NCBI RefSeq assembly: GCF_019599265.1 | Contig: NZ_JAHZTC010000003.1 | Location: 220,395 to 284,394 of the forward strand | Length of the DNA: 64,000 bases | Direction: 5' to 3' | Source of the DNA: Pontibacter sp. HSC-14F20 | Lineage (GTDB): Bacteria > Bacteroidota > Bacteroidia > Cytophagales > Hymenobacteraceae | Shown here: in pieces, positions 1-8,399 of the stretch | How positions within the stretch are numbered: the stretch's first letter is position 1 | Layout: every line of letters starts with the position of its first letter | Position numbers and translations under genes: made by a program | The notes under the pieces: generated by a model | Told to the model about the DNA's origin: nothing | Seen by the model: the letters and a program-made list of their open reading frames with translations, nothing else | Database searches by the model: none

Positions 1-365
1 AGGGCAGCCACCTGGTAGGCATCCAGCCAGGCGATGTTGGTGACAAAGCAGATCTGCTCCCCCGATTCCAGGGTGGCCTTGACCAGGCGCAGGGGCTTTT
101 CGAGGTAGCTTCCGGGCTTTTCCCGGAAGCTCACCCAGGCATCGCTCAGCACGGTGAGGGTCATCCCCTCGGGCTGCTGCCCCACGGCCAGCAGCTCCTC
201 CATCACCCGAAGGCTTGCTTTGCCCCCCTCCAACAGCGAGAGCAGCAGCAGTTGAAACATCACCCGCCCGCTGAGCTTCTTGACCTGGTGGTCCACCCGC
301 GTCCGGGCCGCCAGCTGAGCAAGGTCCTGGTCAGGGATAAATGCCAGTAAATCCTTCGCCTTCAT
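1..365 (-). pseudogene. IS4-family transposase, internally deleted, runs off the window
   Basis: Reading from an ATG at 365 leftwards gives an open frame of about 121 codons that leaves the window. The first ~65 residues (MKAKDLLAFIPDQDL..., VDHQVKKLSGRVMFQLLLLSLLE) match the N-terminus of Bacteroidota IS4-type transposases. The next part (SFREKPGSYLEKPLRLVKATLESGEQ... ending FVTNIAWLDAYQV) resembles the region just before the catalytic Glu of the same family. The middle third, where the first two catalytic Asp residues should lie, is absent, so the element looks dead by an in-frame internal deletion. Family recognition is from memory of the family. Confidence 0.6.
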
Positions 366-431
366 ATCAGCCTCCTTTCATGTATGCCCGTTACATAATA
401 CGAACTTGACAAGGTTTCGAACAGTAGTGGC

Positions 432-514
432 TAGGGGCCCTCGATAATGAAAAAATAGAGAGCCCCTACCCCCAGTAAGCAAAAAAACAAGACCCTCCAA
501 ATCGAGGGCCCCTA
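432..514. repeat. Inverted repeat with 14-bp perfect arms
   Basis: Positions 432-445 (TAGGGGCCCTCGAT) and 501-514 (ATCGAGGGCCCCTA) are exact reverse complements separated by 55 bp. They lie just upstream of the dead IS4 transposase and may be part of the element's outer region or a separate small palindromic element. The rest of 366-847 is non-coding as far as I can see. Confidence 0.6.
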
Positions 515-847
515 CCCCACTCGCTGACCGCTCTTGACAGGGGGACCCCTTCACCCCCAACAGTGGAGTGTCGTAAAGTGCACTTGGCTAAGCGATCTGC
601 TTCATAGTAAGTGTAAAAGTTAGTCTTGCTTACCTGCCAGAGCAATTTGCTATAAAGCTATACCTAACAACTGGCAGTTACAGAGATTCCTCCTTTGAAG
701 GGGGCAGGGGATGTTAATCGTGCACGCTCCCACCCCTGTTTGTAGGGGAACGGCGGGTGGGATAACAAAATACCGGGCGGTTGAACCCTATGGCTGTAAA
801 AATCCTGCAAATCCTAAAATCCTGATTCAGACGAATACCCTTTTCGC

Positions 848-855
848 TATATTTG
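848..855 (+). promoter_or_regulatory. -7 box TATATTTG of the pgk promoter
   Basis: TATATTTG is an exact match to the Bacteroidota -7 consensus TAnnTTTG and lies 77 bp before the pgk ATG, giving a 5' UTR of about 70 nt. I see no clear TTG at the -33 position. Confidence 0.5.
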
Positions 856-932
856 TACACCCATTTACGCTTACCGGAAACAAAAACTCCGTAAAAACGA
901 AAAACGAGTAAGACTAACGAAAAAGACAAATC

Positions 933-2132
933 ATGAGAACTGTAGACACGTATAACTTTGCCGGCAAGAAGGCGCTCGTCCGGGTGGACTTTAATGTTCC
1001 GCTGGATGCTGACTACCGCATCACCGACGACACCCGTATCCGTGCGGCCGTGCCAACTATCCAGAAAATATTAGACGATGGCGGCGCAGTCATCCTGATG
1101 TCGCACCTGGGCCGTCCGAAAACCGGGCCGGAAGAAAAATACTCGCTGCGTCACCTCGTGGATCGTCTTTCAAAAGAATTCAATGCCACTGTTAAGTTTG
1201 CAACTGACTGCATAGGCCCTGAAGCGGCACAATTGGCGAAAGATCTCCAGCCTGGCGAAATCCTGCTGCTCGAAAACCTGCGCTTCCACAAAGCCGAAGA
1301 GAAAGGCGACTCGGAATTTGCAAGAGAACTCTCTACACTAGGCGATGTGTATGTGAACGACGCCTTCGGAACTGCTCACCGCGAGCACGCGTCTACGGCT
1401 GTGATCGCCCGCTATTTCCCGAACGATAAAGTGATGGGTTATGTGATGCACGCTGAACTCGACAATGCCCGCCGCGTAATGGACAATGCCGAGCGCCCTT
1501 ACACCGCCATTATGGGAGGAGCTAAAATCTCCGATAAGATCCTGATAATAGAGAAACTGATGGACCGCGTAGACAACCTACTGATTGGTGGTGGCATGAG
1601 CTATACCTTCGTGAAGGCAGACGGTGGCCAGATTGGTTCTTCGCTGGTGGAAGAAGATAAAGTTGAGTTGGCCGGCCGCCTCATCGCGATGGCAAGAGAA
1701 AAAGGCGTGAATCTGATGATCCCGGTTGACTCCATCATCGCCGACGAGTTCAGCAACGATGCCAACGTAGACACATCCCTCAGTCACCACATCAAGCCAC
1801 TTTGGATGGGACTTGACATCGGACCTAATGCCCGCGAAATGTATGCCGACGTGATCCGCAACTCTAAGACCATCCTGTGGAACGGTCCGATGGGTGTGTT
1901 CGAAATGTCGAACTTCTCAGTTGGTACAGAAGCTGTGGCCGAAGCCGTGGTAGACGCAACCCGCCGCGGTGCTTACTCGCTGATTGGTGGTGGTGACTCT
2001 GCTGCCGCCGTGAACCAGCTAGGCTACGCTGATCGCGTGTCTTACGTGTCGACTGGTGGTGGTGCGCTGCTGGAGTACATGGAGGGTAAGACCTTGCCAG
2101 GTGTGGCTGCCATCGAACGGGATGATTATTAA
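933..2132 (+). CDS. pgk: Phosphoglycerate kinase
   Basis: This is the glycolytic enzyme that moves phosphate from 1,3-bisphosphoglycerate to ADP in the cytoplasm. The 399 residues are the usual bacterial length. The family signature VRVDFNVP is at residues 16-23, GGAKISDK near 195, and the nucleotide-site motifs [16 protein letters not shown] and [13 protein letters not shown] follow in order toward the C-terminus. Start is the first ATG, preceded by an A-rich stretch rather than a Shine-Dalgarno site, as is normal in this phylum. It stands alone and appears to be transcribed from its own promoter. It contains few AGGTATA words. Confidence 0.98.
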   Translation: MRTVDTYNFAGKKALVRVDFNVPLDADYRITDDTRIRAAVPTIQKILDDGGAVILMSHLGRPKTGPEEKYSLRHLVDRLSKEFNATVKFATDCIGPEAAQLAKDLQPGEILLLENLRFHKAEEKGDSEFARELSTLGDVYVNDAFGTAHREHASTAVIARYFPNDKVMGYVMHAELDNARRVMDNAERPYTAIMGGAKISDKILIIEKLMDRVDNLLIGGGMSYTFVKADGGQIGSSLVEEDKVELAGRLIAMAREKGVNLMIPVDSIIADEFSNDANVDTSLSHHIKPLWMGLDIGPNAREMYADVIRNSKTILWNGPMGVFEMSNFSVGTEAVAEAVVDATRRGAYSLIGGGDSAAAVNQLGYADRVSYVSTGGGALLEYMEGKTLPGVAAIERDDY

Positions 2133-2423
2133 TAGTCGAAACCAATGCTTTAGTGCCGTATCCTTTTGCCCCTTTAGTTGACAGAGCTGATACGTTGTCA
2201 CAAAAACTAACTTTTTGAAGGGATTATGGGAGTGTAAAATTGGATGTGAAGAGCTTACACAGGCTCCAACACCCCTACAAGAACTTCGTAAGCAAGTTTC
2301 GACTCGCGTGTGCACACTTGTCCTCATGGGGGAATTTAGTTTTCAACTTTATTGCCATGATTTAGCAGAAAATTTAGAATAAAGGGAATGACAATCGTGT
2401 ACTTTCTATAAATATTAAAATTT
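2133..2423. other. Non-coding gap after pgk
   Basis: No convincing gene on either strand. The open frames here have no family resemblance and the base composition drifts to AT-rich toward 2400. Confidence 0.6.
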
Positions 2424-2457
2424 AAATCCCCCGCTGCTCTTCAGTAGCGGGGGATTT
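2424..2457 (+). terminator. Intrinsic terminator-like hairpin
   Basis: AAATCCCCCGCT (2424-2435) pairs perfectly with AGCGGGGGATTT (2446-2457) around a 10-nt loop. It lies ~290 bp after pgk and ~90 bp before the porin, so it probably insulates the two. The A and T tracts on the arms would allow function in either direction. Confidence 0.7.
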
Positions 2458-2544
2458 CACTGATTACTAAAACCTATACCTTTTTACACCGGTCCTGTTT
2501 AGCTCTGAAGCCCGGATGAATTTCACAAGAGCAAAAAACTTAAC

Positions 2545-3753
2545 ATGAGAATTTATACCCTGTTGCTGGCGCTAGTGCTGGCATGCCCTGCAGTTGCTGT
2601 GGCACAGTCGCCGGATGGCACTCCTCCACTTTTCAATTTTAAACGCGGTGTAGGTATCGTGACTCCCGATAGCTCCTTCTCGGTTAACATGCGCTTCCGT
2701 ATGCAGAGCCGGGCTAAGTATAATTCAATCTCCAGCGACGATCTTGGCGTGTCGCAATATGAAATGCGGGTGCGCCGCCTGCGCCTGCGTTTCGAGGGTT
2801 TTATGTACTCGCCCAAGCTGACCTACAACATTCAGCTTTCCTTTTCGCGCGGCGACATGGACTGGAACATGCGCGATCAATCCAACATCAACAACAGTCC
2901 CAACTTGCTGCGCGATGCTGTGGTGTACTACAAGCCTAACGACAAGTGGCAGTTCGCCTTCGGGCAGACCAAACTACCCGGCAACCGGCAACGTGTAGTG
3001 TCTTCAGGCGAACAACAGTTTATTGACCGCTCCCTTGTGAACGTTGGCTTTAACGTTGACCGCGACTTTGGTTTTCAGGCGGTGTACAACAATAGTTTCG
3101 GCACTTTTCATTACCTGATCAAGGGCGCACTTACCTCTGGCGAGGGTCGCAATGTGTTCTCAACAGACAAAGGGCTCGCCTATACCGGACGTGTGGAGAT
3201 TCTGCCACTGGGTAAATTTACCAACGGAGGAGATTACTTTGAAGGCGATCTGGAACGCGAACCGAGCCCCAAGTTGTCGCTGGCCGGAGGTATGAGCCAT
3301 AACGAAGATGCCCGCCGCACCGGCGCGCAAACAGGTCGCGACCTGTACGAGCAAACCGATATACAGACCTATATTTTCGATGGCTTGCTCAAGTACAGAG
3401 GTATGGCCTTGTATGCTGAGTTTATGGCCCGGGAGGCAGACAATCCGCTGACTTTCAATGCTGCAGGTGAGCAACGCCACATCCTGACCGGATATGGGCA
3501 GAATTACCAACTGAGCTACATCTTCCGAAATAATGTGGAACTGGCTGGCCGCTACTCGCGCATCACGCCAAACAGAGAAGTGAGCGCCTTTGAAAACACC
3601 GAGGAGGCTTATGTGGCAGGCGTGACCAAGTACCTGCGCGCACATCGTTTGAAAGTACAGGGCAATGTGGCCTATCATTCACAAAATGCTTATTTGTCTG
3701 TCAACAACGACTACCACTGGACAGCCGGTGTACAGATTGAGCTTGGCATATAA
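2545..3753 (+). CDS. OprO/OprP-like outer-membrane porin
   Basis: Predicted outer-membrane beta-barrel of 402 residues with a signal peptide (residues 1-21, cleavage after AVAVAQ). The body alternates hydrophobic and polar residues, with the hallmark early segment of the phosphate-selective porin O/P family (MRVRRLRLRFEGFMYSPKLTYNIQLSF), a middle part with DWNMRD, and a C-terminal strand ending in a hydrophobic residue pattern (WTAGVQIELGI). Family members pass phosphate, pyrophosphate or other anions. The true substrate cannot be read from the sequence, and no phosphate genes are adjacent. Confidence 0.85.
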   Translation: MRIYTLLLALVLACPAVAVAQSPDGTPPLFNFKRGVGIVTPDSSFSVNMRFRMQSRAKYNSISSDDLGVSQYEMRVRRLRLRFEGFMYSPKLTYNIQLSFSRGDMDWNMRDQSNINNSPNLLRDAVVYYKPNDKWQFAFGQTKLPGNRQRVVSSGEQQFIDRSLVNVGFNVDRDFGFQAVYNNSFGTFHYLIKGALTSGEGRNVFSTDKGLAYTGRVEILPLGKFTNGGDYFEGDLEREPSPKLSLAGGMSHNEDARRTGAQTGRDLYEQTDIQTYIFDGLLKYRGMALYAEFMAREADNPLTFNAAGEQRHILTGYGQNYQLSYIFRNNVELAGRYSRITPNREVSAFENTEEAYVAGVTKYLRAHRLKVQGNVAYHSQNAYLSVNNDYHWTAGVQIELGI

Positions 3754-3838
3754 GCCTTTTGCAGGTATAGCGGGCCTTTGCTAATTTAATTGCGTATTCC
3801 CGATAATGTGTGGAACTTGCAAGCCCAAACACCTCCGT

Positions 3839-4054
3839 ATGGAAGAACAGAAAAATAACCCCCTGCACGGCAAAACGCTTGAGCGCATACTGGTGCAACT
3901 TGTAGACTATTATGGCTGGGAAGAGCTAGGGTATAAGATCAACATCAACAGTTTCAACAGCAACCCAAACATCAACTCCAGCCTGAAATTTTTGCGCAAA
4001 ACACCCTGGGCGAGACAGAAAGTAGAAGAACTCTACATCAGAACCTTCAGCTAG
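3839..4054 (+). CDS. VF530-family (DUF2132) small DNA-binding-like protein
   Basis: A 71-residue protein with the family's conserved core: [24 protein letters not shown], then [13 protein letters not shown] near the C-terminus. VF530 proteins adopt a small helical fold and have been proposed to bind DNA; their role is unknown. An in-frame ATG 33 bp upstream (3806) would add CGTCKPKH, but the family begins close to [11 protein letters not shown], so I use 3839. It is followed after 23 bp by the SRPBCC gene. Confidence 0.85.
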   Translation: MEEQKNNPLHGKTLERILVQLVDYYGWEELGYKININSFNSNPNINSSLKFLRKTPWARQKVEELYIRTFS

Positions 4055-4077
4055 GGACAATTTCGAAAGTGATCAAC

Positions 4078-4464
4078 ATGAAAGACTACAAGAAATATTA
4101 TATCATTCCGGCTGATCCTGAAGAGGTATACGCAGCCCTGACCAATCCCAACACGATCCAGTTGTGGTCTGGCGACCCGGCTGAAATGTCGACGGAACCG
4201 GGCTCGGAGTTCTCGCTTTTTGAAGGCAACATCGTGGGCAAAAATATGGAGTTTGAGGAAGGAAAGATGCTGGTGCAGGAGTGGTATTTCGGCGAGCAAG
4301 CAGATAAATCTATTGTGACCATTAAGTTGCACCCCCACAAGCATGGCACTTCCGCCGAACTGCGACACATCAACATACCTGACGAGGATTATGACGACAT
4401 CGTGGAAGGCTGGAATGAGGCCTACTTCGGCGCCCTGATCGAGTTTTACGAGGACGAGTTCTAG
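4078..4464 (+). CDS. SRPBCC/START-like protein (AHSA1 type)
   Basis: 128 residues with the helix-grip fold pattern: MKDYKKYYIIPADPEEVYAAL at the start, a short beta-rich middle (EGNIVGKNMEFEEGKMLVQEW) and a long C-terminal helix (DDIVEGWNEAYFGALIEFYED). This matches the Activator-of-Hsp90-homolog-like group of ligand-binding proteins; the ligand is unknown. A GTG 9 bp upstream (4069) is possible, but the ATG fits the family better. It lies 3 bp before the next gene, suggesting one transcript. Confidence 0.8.
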   Translation: MKDYKKYYIIPADPEEVYAALTNPNTIQLWSGDPAEMSTEPGSEFSLFEGNIVGKNMEFEEGKMLVQEWYFGEQADKSIVTIKLHPHKHGTSAELRHINIPDEDYDDIVEGWNEAYFGALIEFYEDEF

Positions 4465-4467
4465 GTT

Positions 4468-5451
4468 TTGAGTTTCTTAGAAGTATCCGGCATCAGAGTG
4501 CAAGAAGACGGCCATACCGTGCTGCACGCCATCAGCTTTGAGCAAGGCGAGTATGAGAAAATTGTGATAGCCGGTGAAACCGGGTCTGGTAAAAGCACTT
4601 TGCTGCAAACCATTGCCGGATTAGTACAGGCCAGCACCGGTCACATCACTTTTGAAGGCAATCGCATAATCGGTCCGCACGACAAGTTGGTGCCGGGTCA
4701 TGAAGGCATAGCCTACCTATCGCAGCATTACGACTTACCGCAGTTTTTACGGGTGGAGCAGGTGCTGCGCTACGCTAACATGCTGCAAGGCGACGAAGCA
4801 AAAACTTTGTACGAGGTATGCCGCATCAGTCACCTGGCGCAGCGCAAAACCAATCAACTTTCGGGTGGAGAGCGCCAGCGCATCGCTTTGGCCCGCCTGC
4901 TCAGTACCTGGCCCAGTTTGCTGCTGCTCGACGAACCCTACTCCAACCTCGACAAAGGCCACAAGGAATTACTGAAAGAAGTCATCCACGACATCACTGA
5001 GCGGCTTGCCATCACCTGCATTCTCATCTCCCACGACCCGCATGACACCCTCTCCTGGGCTGACCGCATACTTGTGATAAAAGGTGGCCGCATTATACAG
5101 CAAGGCACGCCTGAACAGGTATACCGCCATCCTGTAGATGCTTATACCGCCGGACTGTTCGGCAGCTACAACCTTATAGCTGCTGACTTCGCTTCGGAAT
5201 TTGCAGCCAAGCTTGGTATAGACCATCAAGGTCGCGACCTGCTGATGCGCCCGGAGCATTTTAAGTTTGTTGATAAAACCAGCGGTACCCTGACTGGCAC
5301 CGTGCAAAAAGTGATGTTCTATGGCGGGTTTTATGACGTGCAGGTACAATTATCAGGTATAAGCATCACAGTCAGAACACAGGCTATACCTGCCGGCACA
5401 GGCGATCAGGTATACCTGACTGTAGAGCGGGAGCATGTGAGCTTTATCTGA
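4468..5451 (+). CDS. ABC transporter ATP-binding protein with C-terminal TOBE-like domain
   Basis: 327 residues. Walker A GETGSGKST (36-44), Q-loop SQH near 85-87, signature LSGGERQR (131-138), Walker B LLLLDEP (151-157) and switch His 189 are all intact. The last ~75 residues (MRPEHFKF..., GTVQKVMFYGGFYDVQVQ) look like the TOBE domain of importer ATPases of the Fe3+/sulfate/polyamine (FbpC/PotA) type. The frame opens with TTG at 4468, immediately after the stop of the previous gene; no better-placed ATG precedes the conserved start. No permease or binding protein is adjacent, so its partner must be elsewhere. The substrate is unknown. Confidence 0.85.
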   Translation: MSFLEVSGIRVQEDGHTVLHAISFEQGEYEKIVIAGETGSGKSTLLQTIAGLVQASTGHITFEGNRIIGPHDKLVPGHEGIAYLSQHYDLPQFLRVEQVLRYANMLQGDEAKTLYEVCRISHLAQRKTNQLSGGERQRIALARLLSTWPSLLLLDEPYSNLDKGHKELLKEVIHDITERLAITCILISHDPHDTLSWADRILVIKGGRIIQQGTPEQVYRHPVDAYTAGLFGSYNLIAADFASEFAAKLGIDHQGRDLLMRPEHFKFVDKTSGTLTGTVQKVMFYGGFYDVQVQLSGISITVRTQAIPAGTGDQVYLTVEREHVSFI

Positions 5452-5463
5452 TCAGGTATAGCC

Positions 5464-6006
5464 TCAGTCGACCATATTACCATTCGTTATTTCCCGCTCG
5501 CGTAGCACCCGTGCTGTAACGAGCAGTTGTCCTACGTGCCGCATGCTGTGTTCGGCGGCATGAAAGAGCAGGCCCATCACCGTAGATTCTACCTGCGCAC
5601 GCCCTACCCTTCTGGTTTCTGTCAGGCTGCTTTCGTCTGTCTGCCGCAATTGCTCCATGGCTTTGTCCACCTGCTCGTTAAAGTTCTGCACCAGCGTTTC
5701 AGACTGTTTGTCTTGTCCTACCGGCTTTCCTTCTGCATACAGAGAGGCCAGTTGCTGCTCACTCAACTGCTCACCGCCGGCGTAGACAAACAGGCGCTCC
5801 AGTATACCTGTGAGGTGCTGCAGGTGGTAGCCAACCGAGGCTACGCCGGCGGGCCGCTCCCAAAGCAGTTCATCCGGAAAATCCTGCATAAAACTTCCGA
5901 CTTCTTCACGGGCCTGCAGCAACGCATGCGCAACCGGTTGCAACAAGGCGGGTACATCAGGCAGCGGTCCGCGTAGCCATACTTCGAGGTTCTTGGTTTG
6001 TGTCAT
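5464..6006 (-). CDS. DinB-family (DfsB-like) metal-binding four-helix protein
   Basis: 180 residues from the ATG at 6006. DinB-like proteins are four-helix bundles with a three-His metal site. The likely ligands are the His in GYHLQHLTGIL and the pair in LFHAAEHSMRHVGQL. Members include thiol-dependent transferases and many unknowns. A longer frame begins at 6045, but its extra residues have no family match. It is convergent with the ABC ATPase gene (12 bp apart). Confidence 0.75.
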   Translation of the reverse strand: MTQTKNLEVWLRGPLPDVPALLQPVAHALLQAREEVGSFMQDFPDELLWERPAGVASVGYHLQHLTGILERLFVYAGGEQLSEQQLASLYAEGKPVGQDKQSETLVQNFNEQVDKAMEQLRQTDESSLTETRRVGRAQVESTVMGLLFHAAEHSMRHVGQLLVTARVLREREITNGNMVD

Positions 6007-6178
6007 AAGATGAAGGGCTTGTATATGAGCGATGTACGCAATCAAACAATAAACAGTCTACCTAACCTGACTTTTTAAGGCTCTTATACCTCCACGACCA
6101 GCGTAATTTCTGTTTGCACCATCCACGGATTATACCTAATATGCAGCCATCCTATTGTATAACCTATACCTGATTTTT

Positions 6179-6466
6179 ATGCCAGCTTACATTATTTTAG
6201 ACATAGACGTAACAGACAACGCTACTTATGAGGAGTACAAAAAACTGACGCCAGGCTCGCTGCAGCCTTACGACGGCAAGTTTATTGTGCGCGGCGGTAA
6301 TCCTCAAAACCTGGAAGGCGACTGGAGCCCAACCCGAATTGTAGTACTGGAGTTCCCAACCATAGAGCAGGCCAAAGCCTGGCACTCTTCTGATGAATAC
6401 GCTCCAGCAAAAGTTCTGCGCCAAAGTGCCTCCAGCACCCAGATGATCGCAGTGGAGGGGTTTTAA
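6179..6466 (+). CDS. DUF1330-family protein
   Basis: 95 residues starting MPAYIILDIDVTD with the family pattern: a beta strand, TYEEYKKLTPGSLQPYDGKFIVRGG, then RIVVLEFPTIEQAKAWHSSDEY. This is a dimeric ferredoxin-like alpha/beta barrel fold of unknown function. A frame 24 bp longer exists, but MPAYII is the standard family start. Confidence 0.85.
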   Translation: MPAYIILDIDVTDNATYEEYKKLTPGSLQPYDGKFIVRGGNPQNLEGDWSPTRIVVLEFPTIEQAKAWHSSDEYAPAKVLRQSASSTQMIAVEGF

Positions 6467-6472
6467 TTTTTT

Positions 6473-6627
6473 GAATTGCTAAATTGTTGATGGTTAAATT
6501 GTTGAAAGGCGAGTTCGGGTCTGCAGGGACAAGTCACAACCTGTCCGAATCCTGCACCGAAATTCCTCACTTGAGAGGGATAAGTTAATCGTTCAAGGGC
6601 AGCAATTTAATCATCAACAGTTCAACC
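6473..6627. repeat. Intergenic element bounded by AT-rich inverted repeats
   Basis: The left edge contains TGTTGATGGTTAAATTG; the right edge, read on the other strand, contains TGTTGATGATTAAATTG (16 of 17 identical). Related edges occur near 51299 and at 55611/55862. The right edge slightly overlaps the end of the next gene. It may be a small non-autonomous repeat family. Confidence 0.45.
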
Positions 6628-7237
6628 CCCTTCTGTTCAGGTAATCGAGCGCCTCTTTCACCGAAATAAGGTCATTTTGTTTGTGGTAGCAGCGGATGCG
6701 CTCCATCTCTCCGGCTATGAGTCCAGCGCGGGTGTCTTCTACTTTGCCTTGCGAGTGCGTCACTTCTTCCTGCCAGGGCATTGCCTTACCGGGCAGGCTG
6801 TACAGGTATAGCTCCGGAAACTCACGAAGGGCGGCCGTGATGGCCGTCATAAAAGCGCGGGGCTGCTGGAAAGGGGCCGCAGTCACGACCAGTCGTTTGA
6901 AGCCCTGCTCCTTTGCGAAACGCACTATTGAGGTTGCCTCGATCAAGGTATGCAGCAGGTCGGTAGCGGCGGGTACAGCCGGAACTGGTATAAGCTGCTC
7001 CTCTCCTATACCTCGCTTTTTCATCTCCTTTTTCCATACCTCAAAACCGGGGTAGCCGCTCATGGCTTTGGTGCCGAGGCAGAGCACTTTATCGGTGCGG
7101 CCGCTCTGCAAAAAAGTCTGAGCCGTTTCAAAAGCTGCCTGCTGGTTATCTTCGGTTTGTCCGAACAGAAACAAGCCGTCCACCGACTCGTCAGGTATAG
7201 TATCGCAAAGTGCGCGAATGATGAGTTCTTCTATCAT
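6614..7237 (-). CDS. YdcF/ElyC-like DUF218 protein
   Basis: 207 residues from the ATG at 7237. The pattern DGLFLFGQT, AAFETAQTFLQSGRTDKVLCLG, GYPGFEVWKKEMKKRGI and FKRLVVTAAPFQQPRAF follows the DUF218 fold, a Rossmann-like domain found in YdcF and in the envelope protein ElyC. This one has no transmembrane segment. Function is unknown. Starts farther upstream (to 7414) would run through the divergent promoter at 7291, so I reject them. Confidence 0.7.
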   Translation of the reverse strand: MIEELIIRALCDTIPDESVDGLFLFGQTEDNQQAAFETAQTFLQSGRTDKVLCLGTKAMSGYPGFEVWKKEMKKRGIGEEQLIPVPAVPAATDLLHTLIEATSIVRFAKEQGFKRLVVTAAPFQQPRAFMTAITAALREFPELYLYSLPGKAMPWQEEVTHSQGKVEDTRAGLIAGEMERIRCYHKQNDLISVKEALDYLNRRGLNC

Positions 7238-7278
7238 AGCTCCGCTTATACGCAACAGAAATGCGCAAGGTATATACT

Positions 7279-7300
7279 CGCAAAATTGCCTAATTTTGCG
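7279..7300. promoter_or_regulatory. Perfect palindrome overlapping the -7 box TAATTTTG
   Basis: CGCAAAATT (7279-7287) and AATTTTGCG (7292-7300) are perfect inverted repeats around GCCT. The rightward -7 box TAATTTTG (7291-7298) sits inside it and ends 3 nt before the ATG at 7302. A regulator bound here could control the rightward gene and perhaps the leftward gene at 7237. Confidence 0.55.
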
Positions 7301-7301
7301 C

Positions 7302-7724
7302 ATGATCAAATTTCTGCTACCCTTTACCTTTCTTTTATTTAGTAGCATGACCGCCATGAGCCAGTCAAAAACCCAAACCCCTGTCGTTGTAAAACCTGTT
7401 GAACTGCAGCTCAAAGGTTACAACAACCGCGATATCGACCTGTTTGCCAGCGCCTTCAGCGACACCGTGAAGGTATACCGCCAGCCGGGCATACTCACCT
7501 ACCAGGGCCGCGACGAACTGCACAAACGTTACAGTGCTATGTTTGCCAACACCCCGGATCTGCATTGCGAGATTGTGAACCGCATTGTGGCGGGCGATGT
7601 CGTGATTGACCAGGAGAAGGTGCAGCGCAAAAAAGGCGAGCCACGCACCGACGCCATTGCCGTATACCGCGTAAAGGACGGACTGATCGTGGAGGTGACT
7701 TTTATACCGCCTCACAACCAATAA
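7302..7724 (+). CDS. Secreted SnoaL/NTF2-like protein
   Basis: 140 residues with a signal peptide (MIKFLLPFTFLLFSSMTAMSQ). The mature part has the SnoaL/DUF4440-type pattern: VELQLKGYNNRDIDLFASAF, VKVYRQPGILTYQGRDELHKRYSAMFANTP, and AVYRVKDGLIVEVTFIPP. This small cone-shaped fold is shared by isomerases and steroid-binding proteins; the role here is unknown. The ATG at 7302 is 3 nt beyond an exact -7 box, so the message is probably leaderless. In-frame ATGs upstream at 7218 would precede the transcription start. Confidence 0.75.
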   Translation: MIKFLLPFTFLLFSSMTAMSQSKTQTPVVVKPVELQLKGYNNRDIDLFASAFSDTVKVYRQPGILTYQGRDELHKRYSAMFANTPDLHCEIVNRIVAGDVVIDQEKVQRKKGEPRTDAIAVYRVKDGLIVEVTFIPPHNQ

Positions 7725-7759
7725 TCTATACCTGCCATACCTACACTTATACCTGATTG

Positions 7760-8389
7760 ATGACGAACCAAATAGACAGTATCATATTCGACCTGGACGG
7801 TACCCTCTGGGACGCCGCCGAAACCGTAGCCAAAGCCTGGAGAGCGGCCCGCAAGAAAGTTGACTTCCAGATTCAGGAGATCACACCCGACAAGGTCCGC
7901 TCTATTGCCGGCACGCAGCACAACCTGATCTTCCCGATGCTTTTCCCGCAACTGAGCCCTGCGCAGCAGCAGGAATTGATGGAGATAAGCGCGAAAGAAG
8001 AAATGCGCAGCATCCAGGAAAACGGCGGCGATTTGTACGAGGGTCTGGAAGAAACACTTGAGTACCTGCACGGCAAGTACCGTTTATTCATCGTGAGCAA
8101 TTGCCAGGACGGCTACATTGAGGCTTTTCTGGCGCGACACGACTTGGGCAGGTATTTTGGTGACTTCGAGTGCTCCGGCCGAACAGGTAACTCCAAAGCT
8201 ATTAACCTGAAAGACATAGTAGAGCGCAACAATCTGCAGGCTCCCGTGTATGTGGGCGACACCCCCGGTGATCTGGAAGCCGCACAAAAAGCGGGCGTAC
8301 CGTTTATTCATGCCAGCTATGGCTACCGGGAGGTAAGCGAGTTCGAGCACCGCCTGGAGCGCATCAGCGACCTGACCACACTTTTCTAA
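7760..8389 (+). CDS. HAD-superfamily hydrolase
   Basis: 209 residues; a cytoplasmic phosphatase-like enzyme. Motif I is DLDGT with nucleophile Asp11 and Asp13; motif II is FIVSN near 112-116; the C-terminal acidic motif is VGDTPGDLEAA. The helical cap between motifs I and II puts it near phosphoglycolate phosphatase and beta-phosphoglucomutase. Substrate is not predictable. A TTG directly before the ATG could also start it. The next gene begins 10 bp after its stop. Confidence 0.85.
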   Translation: MTNQIDSIIFDLDGTLWDAAETVAKAWRAARKKVDFQIQEITPDKVRSIAGTQHNLIFPMLFPQLSPAQQQELMEISAKEEMRSIQENGGDLYEGLEETLEYLHGKYRLFIVSNCQDGYIEAFLARHDLGRYFGDFECSGRTGNSKAINLKDIVERNNLQAPVYVGDTPGDLEAAQKAGVPFIHASYGYREVSEFEHRLERISDLTTLF

Positions 8390-8399
8390 TATCCCTGTT

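Noticed and set aside
711..911. A 66-codon frame upstream of pgk
   Set aside because: It overlaps the pgk promoter at 848-855, has an equally long antisense frame, and no recognisable product.
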